DNA of 11,328 bases, taken from contig DCHO01000083.1 of NCBI GenBank assembly GCA_002315655.1, positions 33,332 through 44,659 on the forward strand. The letters run 5' to 3'. Positions 1 through 6,145 of this stretch are shown here, piece after piece (the first letter of the stretch is position 1; every line of letters starts with the position of its first letter). Source of the stretch: Christensenella sp. UBA1750 (GTDB lineage Bacteria > Bacillota > Clostridia > Christensenellales > UBA1750). Below the pieces are notes generated by a model. It had not been told where the DNA came from and did no database searches. It saw only the letters and a program-made list of their open reading frames with translations. Position numbers and translations under genes: made by a program.

Positions 1-477
1 ATGAAGTTCATGATGAACGGCGCACTCACCATCGGCACCATGGACGGCGCGAACATCGAAATTTTTGACCGCGTGGGCAAGGACAACATCTTCATTTTCG
101 GCTTAACCTCCGCCGAGGTGGACGCGCTCTACAAGAGCCACTACCGCGCCGGGGAGACCTACGAGCAGAGCCCCGTGATTCGGCGGCTGCTGGATGAGCT
201 GGTGGACGGCACCTTCGGCGGGAACCGGCAGTTCTCGGAATTGTATCACGCGCTTCTGTTCAGCGACGGGAGCATGGCCGACCCCTATTTTGTGCTCAAA
301 GACTTTGCGGACTATGCGCGGGTGCAGGAGAATGTGTCCCGTGTCTACGATACGGATAACTGGTGGAAGTCTGCGGTCATCAACGTGGCGCAGTCGGGCT
401 TCTTCTCCTCCGACAGAACCATTTCCGAGTACAACGACAGAATCTGGCACCTAAACAAGCTGCACGGAGGCCACTAA
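1..477 (+). CDS. glgP: Glycogen/maltodextrin phosphorylase, C-terminal part (5' truncated by window)
   Basis: Glycogen phosphorylase (GT35) releases glucose-1-phosphate from the non-reducing ends of alpha-1,4-glucans in the cytoplasm, using pyridoxal phosphate. Only the last 158 residues are visible. The first residues, MKFMMNGALTIGT followed by MDGANIEI, match the family's PLP signature, so the lysine at visible residue 2 is the predicted PLP-binding lysine. The ATG at position 1 is therefore an internal methionine, not the start, and a complete enzyme would have roughly 600 more residues upstream. The C-terminal SSDRTISEYNDRIW (about residues 136-149) is the usual end of bacterial phosphorylases. 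The stop codon directly abuts the ATG of the GH13 gene, and the GGAGG at 466-470 inside this gene's 3' end serves that next gene. This implies an operon for storage glucan breakdown. No sign of decay is seen. Confidence 0.96.
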   Translation: MKFMMNGALTIGTMDGANIEIFDRVGKDNIFIFGLTSAEVDALYKSHYRAGETYEQSPVIRRLLDELVDGTFGGNRQFSELYHALLFSDGSMADPYFVLKDFADYARVQENVSRVYDTDNWWKSAVINVAQSGFFSSDRTISEYNDRIWHLNKLHGGH

Positions 478-2313
478 ATGTCCCCCATATTCCATAATTC
501 ACAGGATGAACTCTATCGAACCCCGTATGGCGCACAGCCCTGCGGGGCTTGTGTCACGCTGCGCTTATCCGCGCCGGAGGACGCAAAATGCACCCTGCGC
601 CTGTGGAGCGAGCTGGGCGAAGAGATGCTGGGCATGACCAAGGCGGGATACTGTGACGGTCAGGTGCTCTATGAGGTCGCGTTAAAGCTTCCCGATATGC
701 CCGTGATTCTGTGGTATGCCTTCTTCGTGGAGACGGCGGGGAAAACCCTTTGGTACGGCAACAACCCGGAGGATTTGGGCGGGGTCGGGCAGATTTGCGA
801 GCACCTGCCGCCGTCCTTCCAGATTACCGTTTATGCTCCCGATTATCAGACCCCCAAATGGCTGCGCAACGGCATATTGTATCAGATTTTTCCGGACAGA
901 TTCTCCGACGGCGGAAAACCGCTGCTGGACAGAAAGCCGGGTCTTGTGACCCACAAAAGCTGGGATGAGCTGCCGAACGAATATGCAGAGCATCAGCCGC
1001 AGGACTTCTTCGGGGGAAACTTAGAGGGCGTGCGGAAAAACCTGCCTTATCTGCGGGATTTGGGCGTTACGGTGCTGTACCTAAACCCCATCTTTGAAGC
1101 AAAGAGCAGCCACAAATACGACACGGGCGACTATACGAAAATAGACCCGACCTTCGGCACAAACGAGGAATTTGAGCGGCTGTGCGCAGAGGCGAAGGAG
1201 CATGGCATCCGCATCCTGCTGGACGGCGTGTTCTCCCACACGGGGGACGATTCCATTTACTTCAATAAATACGGCAATTACGATTCCTTGGGCGCGTATC
1301 AGTCCGAAAAATCGTTATACTTTAATTGGTATCGCTTCCGGCATTTCCCGGAGGATTACGCCTGCTGGTGGAACGTCAAAACCCTGCCGGAGCTGGACAA
1401 GGACTGCCCGGAATATCAGGATTTTATCTTCGGAAGCGAAAACGGCGTGGCGGCAAAATGGCTGCGGGCGGGGGCCTGCGGCTGGCGGCTGGATGTGGCG
1501 GACGAGCTGCCGGACAGCTTCATCGAGGGGCTGCGGCGGCGCGTGAAGGACACAGACCCGGACGCGGCGGTCTTAGGTGAGGTCTGGGAGGACGCGAGCC
1601 ACAAGGTCGCCTACGGTGTTCTGCGCCGGTATGCGCTGGGCAATTCCCTGGATTCCGTAATGAACTATCCTCTGCGGGAAATGCTGCTAATGTTCTTTAC
1701 CGGGAACATTGCATCTGCGGATGTGAAAAAACGGCTGGATTCCCTCCGTGAGAATTACCCGCCGCAATTATTCTATTCGCTGATGAATTTAATCGGCAGC
1801 CACGACCGCGCAAGGGTGCTGACGGTTTTATCGGGCATTGAATGTGAAACCGTGCCGAAGGATGAGTGGCGCACGCTGGAACCCACGGAAAAGCAGCTTG
1901 AAACCGCGAAGAAAAAGCTGGTCGCGCTGTTTGCGGCGGTCTGCGCCCTGCCGGGAATGCCCGCGCTCTACTACGGCGACGAGGTGGGGCTGACGGGCTG
2001 CAACGACCCCTACTGCCGCAAGCCTTATCCCTGGGGGCGGGAGGATTTTGAACTGCGGGATAAATTGCAGTCGCTCATTACCCTGCGCCGGGAACGGTCG
2101 GTGCTGCGGGTGGGCACGCTCACCGTTTCCGCGCCGCACCCGGACGTGCTGCTGTTTCTGCGGCGCATCGCAAACGGCAGGGACGCGCTGTGTGACCCCG
2201 CCGAGAACGATTCCCTGCTTTTCGGCATCAACCGGGGCGAAAACCCCGTCACCATCTTTACGGAGGACGGGCGGCGCATCACGTTGGAGCCGCTGACGCC
2301 GTATTTTGAATGA
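478..2313 (+). CDS. GH13 alpha-glycosidase (neopullulanase/maltodextrinase-like)
   Basis: A 611-residue alpha-amylase family enzyme predicted to hydrolyse alpha-glucosidic bonds in maltodextrins or glycogen limit dextrins. Residues 1 to about 115 form a beta-rich N-terminal domain like CBM34 of neopullulanases. The (beta/alpha)8 barrel follows, and the last ~65 residues fit the C-terminal beta domain. GH13 motifs are visible: region I DGVFSH (249-254), a region V-like LPELD (303-307), region II GWRLDVADE (335-343) with nucleophile D339, region III GEVW (367-370) with acid/base E368, and region IV SHD (441-443) with D443. The conserved PALYYGDEVGL segment lies before the C-terminal domain. There is no signal peptide, so it is probably cytoplasmic. 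The ATG follows the glgP stop without a gap and has GGAGG 7 bases upstream. Partnership with the phosphorylase suggests debranching or trimming of glucans. The exact GH13 subfamily and bond specificity cannot be fixed from sequence reading alone. Confidence 0.93.
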   Translation: MSPIFHNSQDELYRTPYGAQPCGACVTLRLSAPEDAKCTLRLWSELGEEMLGMTKAGYCDGQVLYEVALKLPDMPVILWYAFFVETAGKTLWYGNNPEDLGGVGQICEHLPPSFQITVYAPDYQTPKWLRNGILYQIFPDRFSDGGKPLLDRKPGLVTHKSWDELPNEYAEHQPQDFFGGNLEGVRKNLPYLRDLGVTVLYLNPIFEAKSSHKYDTGDYTKIDPTFGTNEEFERLCAEAKEHGIRILLDGVFSHTGDDSIYFNKYGNYDSLGAYQSEKSLYFNWYRFRHFPEDYACWWNVKTLPELDKDCPEYQDFIFGSENGVAAKWLRAGACGWRLDVADELPDSFIEGLRRRVKDTDPDAAVLGEVWEDASHKVAYGVLRRYALGNSLDSVMNYPLREMLLMFFTGNIASADVKKRLDSLRENYPPQLFYSLMNLIGSHDRARVLTVLSGIECETVPKDEWRTLEPTEKQLETAKKKLVALFAAVCALPGMPALYYGDEVGLTGCNDPYCRKPYPWGREDFELRDKLQSLITLRRERSVLRVGTLTVSAPHPDVLLFLRRIANGRDALCDPAENDSLLFGINRGENPVTIFTEDGRRITLEPLTPYFE

Positions 2314-2332
2314 ACGAAAGCAGGAGCAACAA

Positions 2333-2845
2333 ATGGAGCTTAGAAAGATCAACCGGCAGGATGCCGCCGCCCAGTGGGCGTACACAACGGCGCTGCCGGA
2401 GAACGAAAACGGGCTGACGAACCCCTTCCACGGCGTTTCCTTTGCCGAATACGAAAAAACGGTGCTGCCCAAACTCATCTCCTACGAGCATCCCGTGGAT
2501 ATGCCGGACTGGTTCGTGCCCGAAAGCTATTATTACCTCTGGGACGAAGATGAGCTGGTGGGCGAGTTCCGCATCCGCCACCACCTGACAGATGCTCTGC
2601 GCAGCGGCGCGGGGCACATCGGGTACAGCATCGGAAAAGCCTTTCGCGGCAAGGGCTACGACCGCAAAGGTCTTGCGCTCACCCTACGCATCGCCAAAGA
2701 AACCGTGCCGGAAAACGAAATTTACCTGCGCGTCAATAAGGATAACATCGCCTCGCAGAAGGTCATGCTGCACAACGGCGCCTATATTGCCGGGGAGGAC
2801 GAAGGGCACCTGTTCCTGCGGGTGAAAAAGACCGACATCGAATGA
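2333..2845 (+). CDS. GNAT family N-acetyltransferase
   Basis: A 170-residue acyl-CoA-dependent N-acyltransferase of unknown substrate. The N-terminal ~85 residues are variable. The acetyl-CoA-binding motif A lies at 94-114 (AGHIGYSIGKAFRGKGY followed by DRKG), and motif B is recognisable at 136-150 (DNIASQKVMLHNGA). The usual Gly/Ala at the sixth position of the R-x-x-G-x-G/A loop is Asp110 here, a mild oddity. I chose the ATG at 2333 because AGGAG (2322-2326) lies 6 bases upstream. An in-frame TTG at 2306 would overlap the GH13 gene and has no comparable site. It lies 19 bases after the GH13 stop, so it is probably co-transcribed, but nothing ties its activity to glycogen. Substrates could be a small molecule or a protein N-terminus. 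Confidence 0.87.
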   Translation: MELRKINRQDAAAQWAYTTALPENENGLTNPFHGVSFAEYEKTVLPKLISYEHPVDMPDWFVPESYYYLWDEDELVGEFRIRHHLTDALRSGAGHIGYSIGKAFRGKGYDRKGLALTLRIAKETVPENEIYLRVNKDNIASQKVMLHNGAYIAGEDEGHLFLRVKKTDIE

Positions 2846-2878
2846 AAAACGGCTCCAAGGGGCGTCCCCTCAAAGCCG
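2844..2878 (-). terminator. Intrinsic terminator of the antitoxin transcript (minus strand)
   Basis: A two-part hairpin: outer stem CGGCT (2850-2854) with AGCCG (2874-2878), and inner stem AGGGG (2858-2862) with CCCCT (2866-2870) around a CGT loop. Read on the minus strand it is followed directly by GTTTTTCA, a short U-tract, so it best serves the antitoxin gene ending at 2916. It may also stop the glycogen operon on the + strand, but no U-run follows on that side. Confidence 0.6.
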
Positions 2879-2915
2879 CTGGTTGCAAATGATTTTCCTA
2901 TGATGGCGTATGCTC

Positions 2916-3080
2916 TTAGGCTTTAAGCGAAGCCAACCACTTTTCATACGCCTCAACGCTCATCACGGTCAGGTCTTTCTTTCCGTCCACAGTGATGCAG
3001 ATGGGTTCCCCTGTGGTGTGCGCCAGTTCGGATATGGAATCGTAGTTCTCGCAAAGTTCGGTATGTGGCTTGAAAATCAT
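2916..3080 (-). CDS. Solitary Phd/YefM-type antitoxin, short
   Basis: This 54-residue gene reads MIFKPHTELCENYDSISELA, then about 20 residues with GEPICITVDGKKDLTVMS, ending EAYEKWLASLKA. The pattern of an N-terminal segment with NYD-SISELA, then x-GEP-x-x-I-T-x-x-G, then DLTVMS-x-EAYE, is that of the Phd/YefM antitoxin DNA-binding fold. Typical family members run to about 80-90 residues and end in a toxin-binding tail. Here the protein stops after the DNA-binding domain. No RelE/Doc-like toxin lies downstream (minus strand, 2846-2915) or elsewhere in the window. The ATG has an AGGGGGT-type ribosome binding site 7 bases upstream (3088-3094), its own promoter and its own terminator, so it appears intact as an expression unit. 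It may be a relic antitoxin, or a small repressor or anti-addiction protein. Confidence 0.8.
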   Translation of the reverse strand: MIFKPHTELCENYDSISELAHTTGEPICITVDGKKDLTVMSVEAYEKWLASLKA

Positions 3081-3114
3081 TAAAAGCACCCCCTATGGCA
3101 TCTCGTTTGTTTAG

Positions 3115-3143
3115 AGTATAGCAGATTCTGTCGCAGTCATCAA
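3115..3143 (-). promoter_or_regulatory. Sigma-A-type promoter of the antitoxin gene
   Basis: On the minus strand, TTGATG (3138-3143), a 17-base spacer and TATACT (3115-3120), with TG one base before the -10 box (extended -10). It lies about 35 bases upstream of the antitoxin ATG. Confidence 0.65.
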
Positions 3144-3149
3144 CCGTAA

Positions 3150-3161
3150 AAATCGCGATTT
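3150..3161. promoter_or_regulatory. Candidate operator: perfect 12-bp palindrome AAATCGCGATTT
   Basis: A perfect palindrome 6 bases upstream of the -35 box of the minus-strand antitoxin promoter and about 44 bases upstream of the -35 box of the DUF1858 promoter. A related ATCGCG core recurs at 3171-3176 (TTTATCGCGTAAA). Its position between divergent promoters suits an operator. The binding protein is unknown; the neighbouring antitoxin is one candidate. Confidence 0.35.
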
Positions 3162-3204
3162 CAAAGATTTATCGCGTAAAGCAACGGTATTTACAAAAAT
3201 ACAC

Positions 3205-3233
3205 TTGCGAAAGGCGGGGTTTTGCGCTATGAT
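3205..3233 (+). promoter_or_regulatory. Promoter of the DUF1858 gene
   Basis: TTGCGA (3205-3210), a 17-base spacer and TATGAT (3228-3233), followed by a leader of about 40 bases to the ATG at 3282. The -35 box matches 4 of 6 consensus bases and the -10 box 5 of 6. Confidence 0.55.
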
Positions 3234-3281
3234 GAAAGCAAGGAAACCGTTCCGACTCTCGTTTCAAAGGAGGAAAGAAAA

Positions 3282-3488
3282 ATGTTTGAAGTCAATAAGA
3301 AAATGACCATCGGCGAGGTCGTCCGTCAGGACAGAGAGACCGCCCCCATTCTCATGCAGTTCGGGATGCACTGCTTAGGCTGCCCCCATGCGCAGATGGA
3401 ATCCTTAGAGCAGGCCGGCATGGTGCACGGCTGCGATGTGGACGCGCTGGTTGCCGCGCTCAATGAGCATTTCGCCAAGAAGGCCTAA
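3282..3488 (+). CDS. DUF1858 domain protein (CxxC redox-disulfide type)
   Basis: A 68-residue protein that is essentially one DUF1858 domain, also known as the hybrid-cluster-protein-associated redox disulfide domain. Residues 8-20 (MTIGEVVRQDRET) form the first helix region, and GMHCLGCPHA carries the hallmark C31-x-x-C34 pair. C51 is an additional cysteine. The family is found alone or fused to ScdA-like and hybrid-cluster proteins, and a redox or Fe-S-linked role is supposed rather than shown. I chose the ATG at 3282 because AAAGGAGG (3266-3273) sits 8 bases before it. An in-frame ATG at 3222 lies inside the predicted promoter. The gene is monocistronic, bounded by its own promoter and a strong terminator. 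No hcp gene lies in the window. Confidence 0.88.
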   Translation: MFEVNKKMTIGEVVRQDRETAPILMQFGMHCLGCPHAQMESLEQAGMVHGCDVDALVAALNEHFAKKA

Positions 3489-3504
3489 CGAATGACCGCA
3501 CACG

Positions 3505-3543
3505 CCCCGGACGCGCATCAATCCGCCCGTCCGGGGTTTTCGA
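3505..3543 (+). terminator. Intrinsic terminator after the DUF1858 gene
   Basis: A perfect 9-bp stem, CCCCGGACG (3505-3513) with CGTCCGGGG (3528-3536), a 14-base loop, then TTTTCGATT. It separates the DUF1858 gene from folC. Confidence 0.85.
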
Positions 3544-3571
3544 TTATAAAGCTAAGGATGGATTTTGACCA

Positions 3572-4864
3572 GTGAATTACGAAGAATCCATTGCGTATAT
3601 CCACGGCAAGAGCGGCATGGGCAAGAAGGTCGGGCTGCAGAACATGGAAATTCTGCTCTCTCGCTTGGGAAATCCCCACAAGAGCCTTGTCTGCCTGCAC
3701 GTTGCCGGAACCAACGGCAAAGGCTCCACCTGCGCCTATTTAGCCTCCGTTTTGCAGCAGGGCGGCGCAAAGGTGGGTCTTTACACCTCGCCCTATTTGA
3801 TGCGCTACAACGAGCGCATTGAAGTAAACGGTGTGCCCATCCCCGACGAAACGCTGGCGGACATCACCACAAAAGTGAAACAGCAGGCGGACGAAATGGA
3901 GGCCACAGGCGAGGGCAATCCTACGGTGTTTGAGCTCGGCACCGCCGTCATGTTCCTGTATTTTGCGCAGGAGCAGGTGGATTTTGCCGTCATCGAGGTC
4001 GGCATGGGCGGGCGTTTCGACCCCACCAACGTGCTTTCCCCCACGGTCTGCGCCATTGCGCGGATCGGGCTTGACCACACCAAGGTATTAGGCGACACGC
4101 CGGAAAAAATCGCCTTTGAAAAGGCCGGAATCATCAAGGAAAACGTGCCCGTCGTGCTGCAAAAGCAGGGCGAAAGCATAGGCCGGGTGATTGCCGAAGC
4201 GGCGGCGCAAAAGCACGCGAAATTGCTTGATCTCAACACCATTCCCGTGGAAATCACAAACGAAACCGCAAGGGGCACGACCTTTATGTGCGACTTGCCG
4301 CATTTCGGGCGGCAGGAATACACCATCAACCTCTGCGGCGCGTATCAGGTTGACAACGCGCTAACTGCCTTGGGTGCGCTTGCCCTGCTGCCGGAGCATC
4401 TTCGCCCCGATGTTGCAACCGTTCAGGCGGGGCTTGCCGCGACCAAGTGGCCGGGGCGGCTGGAATGGTTTGACAACTTATTATTGGACGGTGCGCACAA
4501 CCCGCAGGGCGCGGCCACCGTTGCCGACTATGTGCGCAAACACTTAGTCGGTAAAAGAATCGTGCTGCTCACCGGCATGATGCACGACAAGGACGTTTCC
4601 GGGGTCACGGCGTTGCTCGCGCCGCTGGCACAGGAGATTTTCACCGTGCAGCCGGAGCATTTCCCCCGGGCGCTCACGGGGGCGCAGTTAGCGAACATTT
4701 ACAGGGCGCAGACTTCCGTTCCCATTCACCCGGTAGAAGAGACGCAGGATGCCCTGCAATACGCCACGCAAGCGGCGGGAAAGGACGGCATCGTGCTCAT
4801 CTGCGGCTCGCTCTATCTGGTCGGAGAGGTTCGTCTCATTCGTATTCTTACGAAAGGAGCGTAA
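3572..4864 (+). CDS. folC: Bifunctional folylpolyglutamate synthase/dihydrofolate synthase
   Basis: FolC ligates glutamate to dihydropteroate and to reduced folates with ATP, in the cytoplasm, giving retained polyglutamylated folate. The protein has 430 residues, the normal length. Visible family features are the N-terminal NYEESIAYIHG, the P-loop GTNGKGST (46-53), the EVGMGGRFDPTNV loop (142-154), GLDHTKVLG (166-174) and IAFEKAGIIK (180-189) carrying the conserved lysine, WPGRLEW (293-299) joining the domains, the C-terminal-domain LLLDGAHNP (303-311) and GSLYLVGE (412-419). The start is GTG: an in-frame TGA lies just upstream (3566-3568), and the product then begins exactly where other FolC proteins do. 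The ribosome binding site (AAGGA at 3554-3558) is weak and 13 bases away. The gene precedes the glycosyltransferase gene by 3 bases, indicating co-transcription. Confidence 0.96.
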   Translation: MNYEESIAYIHGKSGMGKKVGLQNMEILLSRLGNPHKSLVCLHVAGTNGKGSTCAYLASVLQQGGAKVGLYTSPYLMRYNERIEVNGVPIPDETLADITTKVKQQADEMEATGEGNPTVFELGTAVMFLYFAQEQVDFAVIEVGMGGRFDPTNVLSPTVCAIARIGLDHTKVLGDTPEKIAFEKAGIIKENVPVVLQKQGESIGRVIAEAAAQKHAKLLDLNTIPVEITNETARGTTFMCDLPHFGRQEYTINLCGAYQVDNALTALGALALLPEHLRPDVATVQAGLAATKWPGRLEWFDNLLLDGAHNPQGAATVADYVRKHLVGKRIVLLTGMMHDKDVSGVTALLAPLAQEIFTVQPEHFPRALTGAQLANIYRAQTSVPIHPVEETQDALQYATQAAGKDGIVLICGSLYLVGEVRLIRILTKGA

Positions 4865-4867
4865 GGA

Positions 4868-5983
4868 ATGAACATTCTCTTTCTCTCGGTCACGGCGGGG
4901 CAGGGACACAACGCCACCGCCAAGGGCGTGATGCAGCGCATGGAGGAGCGCGGCCACACCTGCAAATTCATTGACACCTTCGATTACATACAGCCGCTGA
5001 TCGGCTCGGTGGTGGACAAGGGCTACCGCAACTGGATTCAGCTCACGCCGGAGGGCTTCGGCAGAGCCTACGATCTGCTGGAAAAGGCGGAACAGAAGCT
5101 GCCGGACTTCACCGACATGAATGAGCGGTTCAGCGACCTGCTCTCCAAGAAGTTCATCGACGTGTACGAGAGCTTTAAGCCGGACGTGGTGGTGTCCTCG
5201 CACCCCTCGGCGGCGCAGCTTTCCTCCGCCATCTATCACCGGGGCATTTCTCAAGCCAAGCGCATCGGGATTCTGACCGACTTTGTACTGCACCCCACAT
5301 GGCGCGGCGCGGACATTGACCGCCTCGTCATCCCCTCCGAGCAGATGACCTATGCTCTTGTGCAGGCGGGCATCCCGGAGGACATCATCTCCCCCACGGG
5401 CATCCCGATTCGGGAGCAGTTCTCCCGCTATATTCCCAAGGCAGAAGCGCGGGCGATGCTCTCCATCCCGGACATTCCGACTCTGCTTGTGATGGGCGGC
5501 TCCATGGGACACGGCGACATGGTGGCGACCATTGAGAAGCTGGACAGGCTGCCGCTGGACTTCCAGATGCTGGTGGTCTGCGGCTCCAACGAGAGGCTCA
5601 AAGCCAAGCTGGACGGCTTATCCACGGTCAAGAACCTGAAAGTCTTCGGGTTTGTGAGCAACGTGGATGTGATGATGAGCGCATCCGACCTCATCGTCTC
5701 CAAGCCCGGCGGGCTGACCTCCTCGGAAGCCTTGGCCAAAGGTCTGCCCATGGTGGTGGTCGATCCCATCCCCGGACTGGAGGAGCGCAACTTAGACTTC
5801 CTCACAAACCACGGCCTTGCCATGCGTGCCAACGAGCGCATGAGCCTGGATTATGTGGTGTGGCAGTACCTCTCCTGCCCGGAGCGGCAGCGGCTGATGA
5901 AGGAATCCATTATGACCTTCGGCAAGACCAACGCGCTTAACGACATCGTTGCCCTCATCGAGAGCTACGACAAAACCCCATAA
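4868..5983 (+). CDS. Glycolipid glycosyltransferase, MGDG synthase/UgtP-like (GT28)
   Basis: A 371-residue GT-B enzyme predicted to transfer a sugar from a UDP-sugar to diacylglycerol at the inner membrane face. Such glycolipids serve as membrane lipids or lipoteichoic acid anchors. Residues 1 to about 165 match the MGDG-synthase N-terminal domain, with SVTAGQGHNATA (7-18) and the SHPSAAQLSS segment (111-120). The C-terminal glycosyltransferase-28 domain shows TGIPI (177-181), GGSMGHGD (210-217), VFGFVSNVDVMMSASDLIV (259-277), SKPGGLTSSEAL (278-289) as nucleotide-sugar site, and PIPGLEERN (300-308). The last motif usually reads PGQEERN, so Gln is replaced by Leu304. There is no transmembrane segment, so membrane association would be peripheral. 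AAAGGAG (4853-4859) inside the end of folC sits 8 bases before the ATG. The sugar donor and acceptor cannot be told from the sequence. Confidence 0.9.
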   Translation: MNILFLSVTAGQGHNATAKGVMQRMEERGHTCKFIDTFDYIQPLIGSVVDKGYRNWIQLTPEGFGRAYDLLEKAEQKLPDFTDMNERFSDLLSKKFIDVYESFKPDVVVSSHPSAAQLSSAIYHRGISQAKRIGILTDFVLHPTWRGADIDRLVIPSEQMTYALVQAGIPEDIISPTGIPIREQFSRYIPKAEARAMLSIPDIPTLLVMGGSMGHGDMVATIEKLDRLPLDFQMLVVCGSNERLKAKLDGLSTVKNLKVFGFVSNVDVMMSASDLIVSKPGGLTSSEALAKGLPMVVVDPIPGLEERNLDFLTNHGLAMRANERMSLDYVVWQYLSCPERQRLMKESIMTFGKTNALNDIVALIESYDKTP

Positions 5984-5989
5984 CGCAAA

Positions 5990-6026
5990 AGCGGCTGTCC
6001 ACATTCGGGCAGTCGCTCTTATTATT
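5990..6026. terminator. Bidirectional terminator between convergent genes
   Basis: AGCGGCTGTCC (5990-6000), loop ACATTC, GGGCAGTCGCT (6007-6017) form an 11-bp stem with two G-U pairs. On the + strand CTTATTATT follows; on the minus strand TTTTG follows the stem. It can stop the folC-glycosyltransferase transcript and the convergent membrane-protein transcript. Confidence 0.75.
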
Positions 6027-6056
6027 CAGTCTTCATTTTTCAGTCTTCAGTATTCA
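6025..6056. repeat. Tandem TTCAGTCTTCA repeats
   Basis: TTCAGTCTTCA occurs at 6025-6035 and 6039-6049. A near copy, TTCAGTATTCA (6046-6056), overlaps the second, and T-runs separate the units. It is AT-rich and unlike the flanking genes, and no reading frame crosses it. From memory, similar TTCAGTCTTCA-type intergenic strings recur in Oscillospirales genomes, but that is unchecked here. Confidence 0.55.
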
Positions 6057-6074
6057 TTTTTTCGGGTGTGAAGA

Positions 6075-6132
6075 CCCCGCCCCTACGGGTTGCAGGTCGC
6101 CGAGGTTTGTAGGGGAGGGGTTGCCCCTCCCC
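6075..6132. repeat. GC-rich palindromic intergenic element
   Basis: Two nested inverted repeats. CCCCGCCCCTAC (6075-6086) pairs with GTAGGGGAGGGG (6109-6120) with one mismatch. The latter also pairs perfectly with CCCCTCCCC (6124-6132) across a TTG loop. Two alternative hairpins sharing one arm are the pattern of a repetitive extragenic element rather than a terminator, since no U-tract follows on either strand. Confidence 0.55.
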
Positions 6133-6145
6133 GTTCCTGTTCCGG

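Noticed and set aside
2306..2335. TTG at 2306 as the start of the acetyltransferase
   Set aside because: It overlaps the GH13 gene and lacks a ribosome binding site, while the ATG at 2333 has AGGAG at the right distance.
3222..3284. ATG at 3222 as the start of the DUF1858 protein
   Set aside because: It lies upstream of the predicted -10 box; the ATG at 3282 has a perfect AAAGGAGG site.
3545..3550. TATAAA as a separate -10 box for folC
   Set aside because: The required -35 position falls inside the preceding terminator stem-loop and has no TTGACA-like sequence.
4688..5512. 274-codon minus-strand frame across the folC end and the glycosyltransferase gene
   Set aside because: Antisense shadow of two clear genes; the product has no recognisable features.
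6025..6056. TTCAGTCTTCA units as a CRISPR array
   Set aside because: The units are 11 bases with overlaps and no spacers of constant length, and no cas genes are present.
6112..6132. Perfect GC-rich hairpin as a terminator of the membrane-protein gene
   Set aside because: No U-tract follows on either strand; the better terminator is at 5990-6017.
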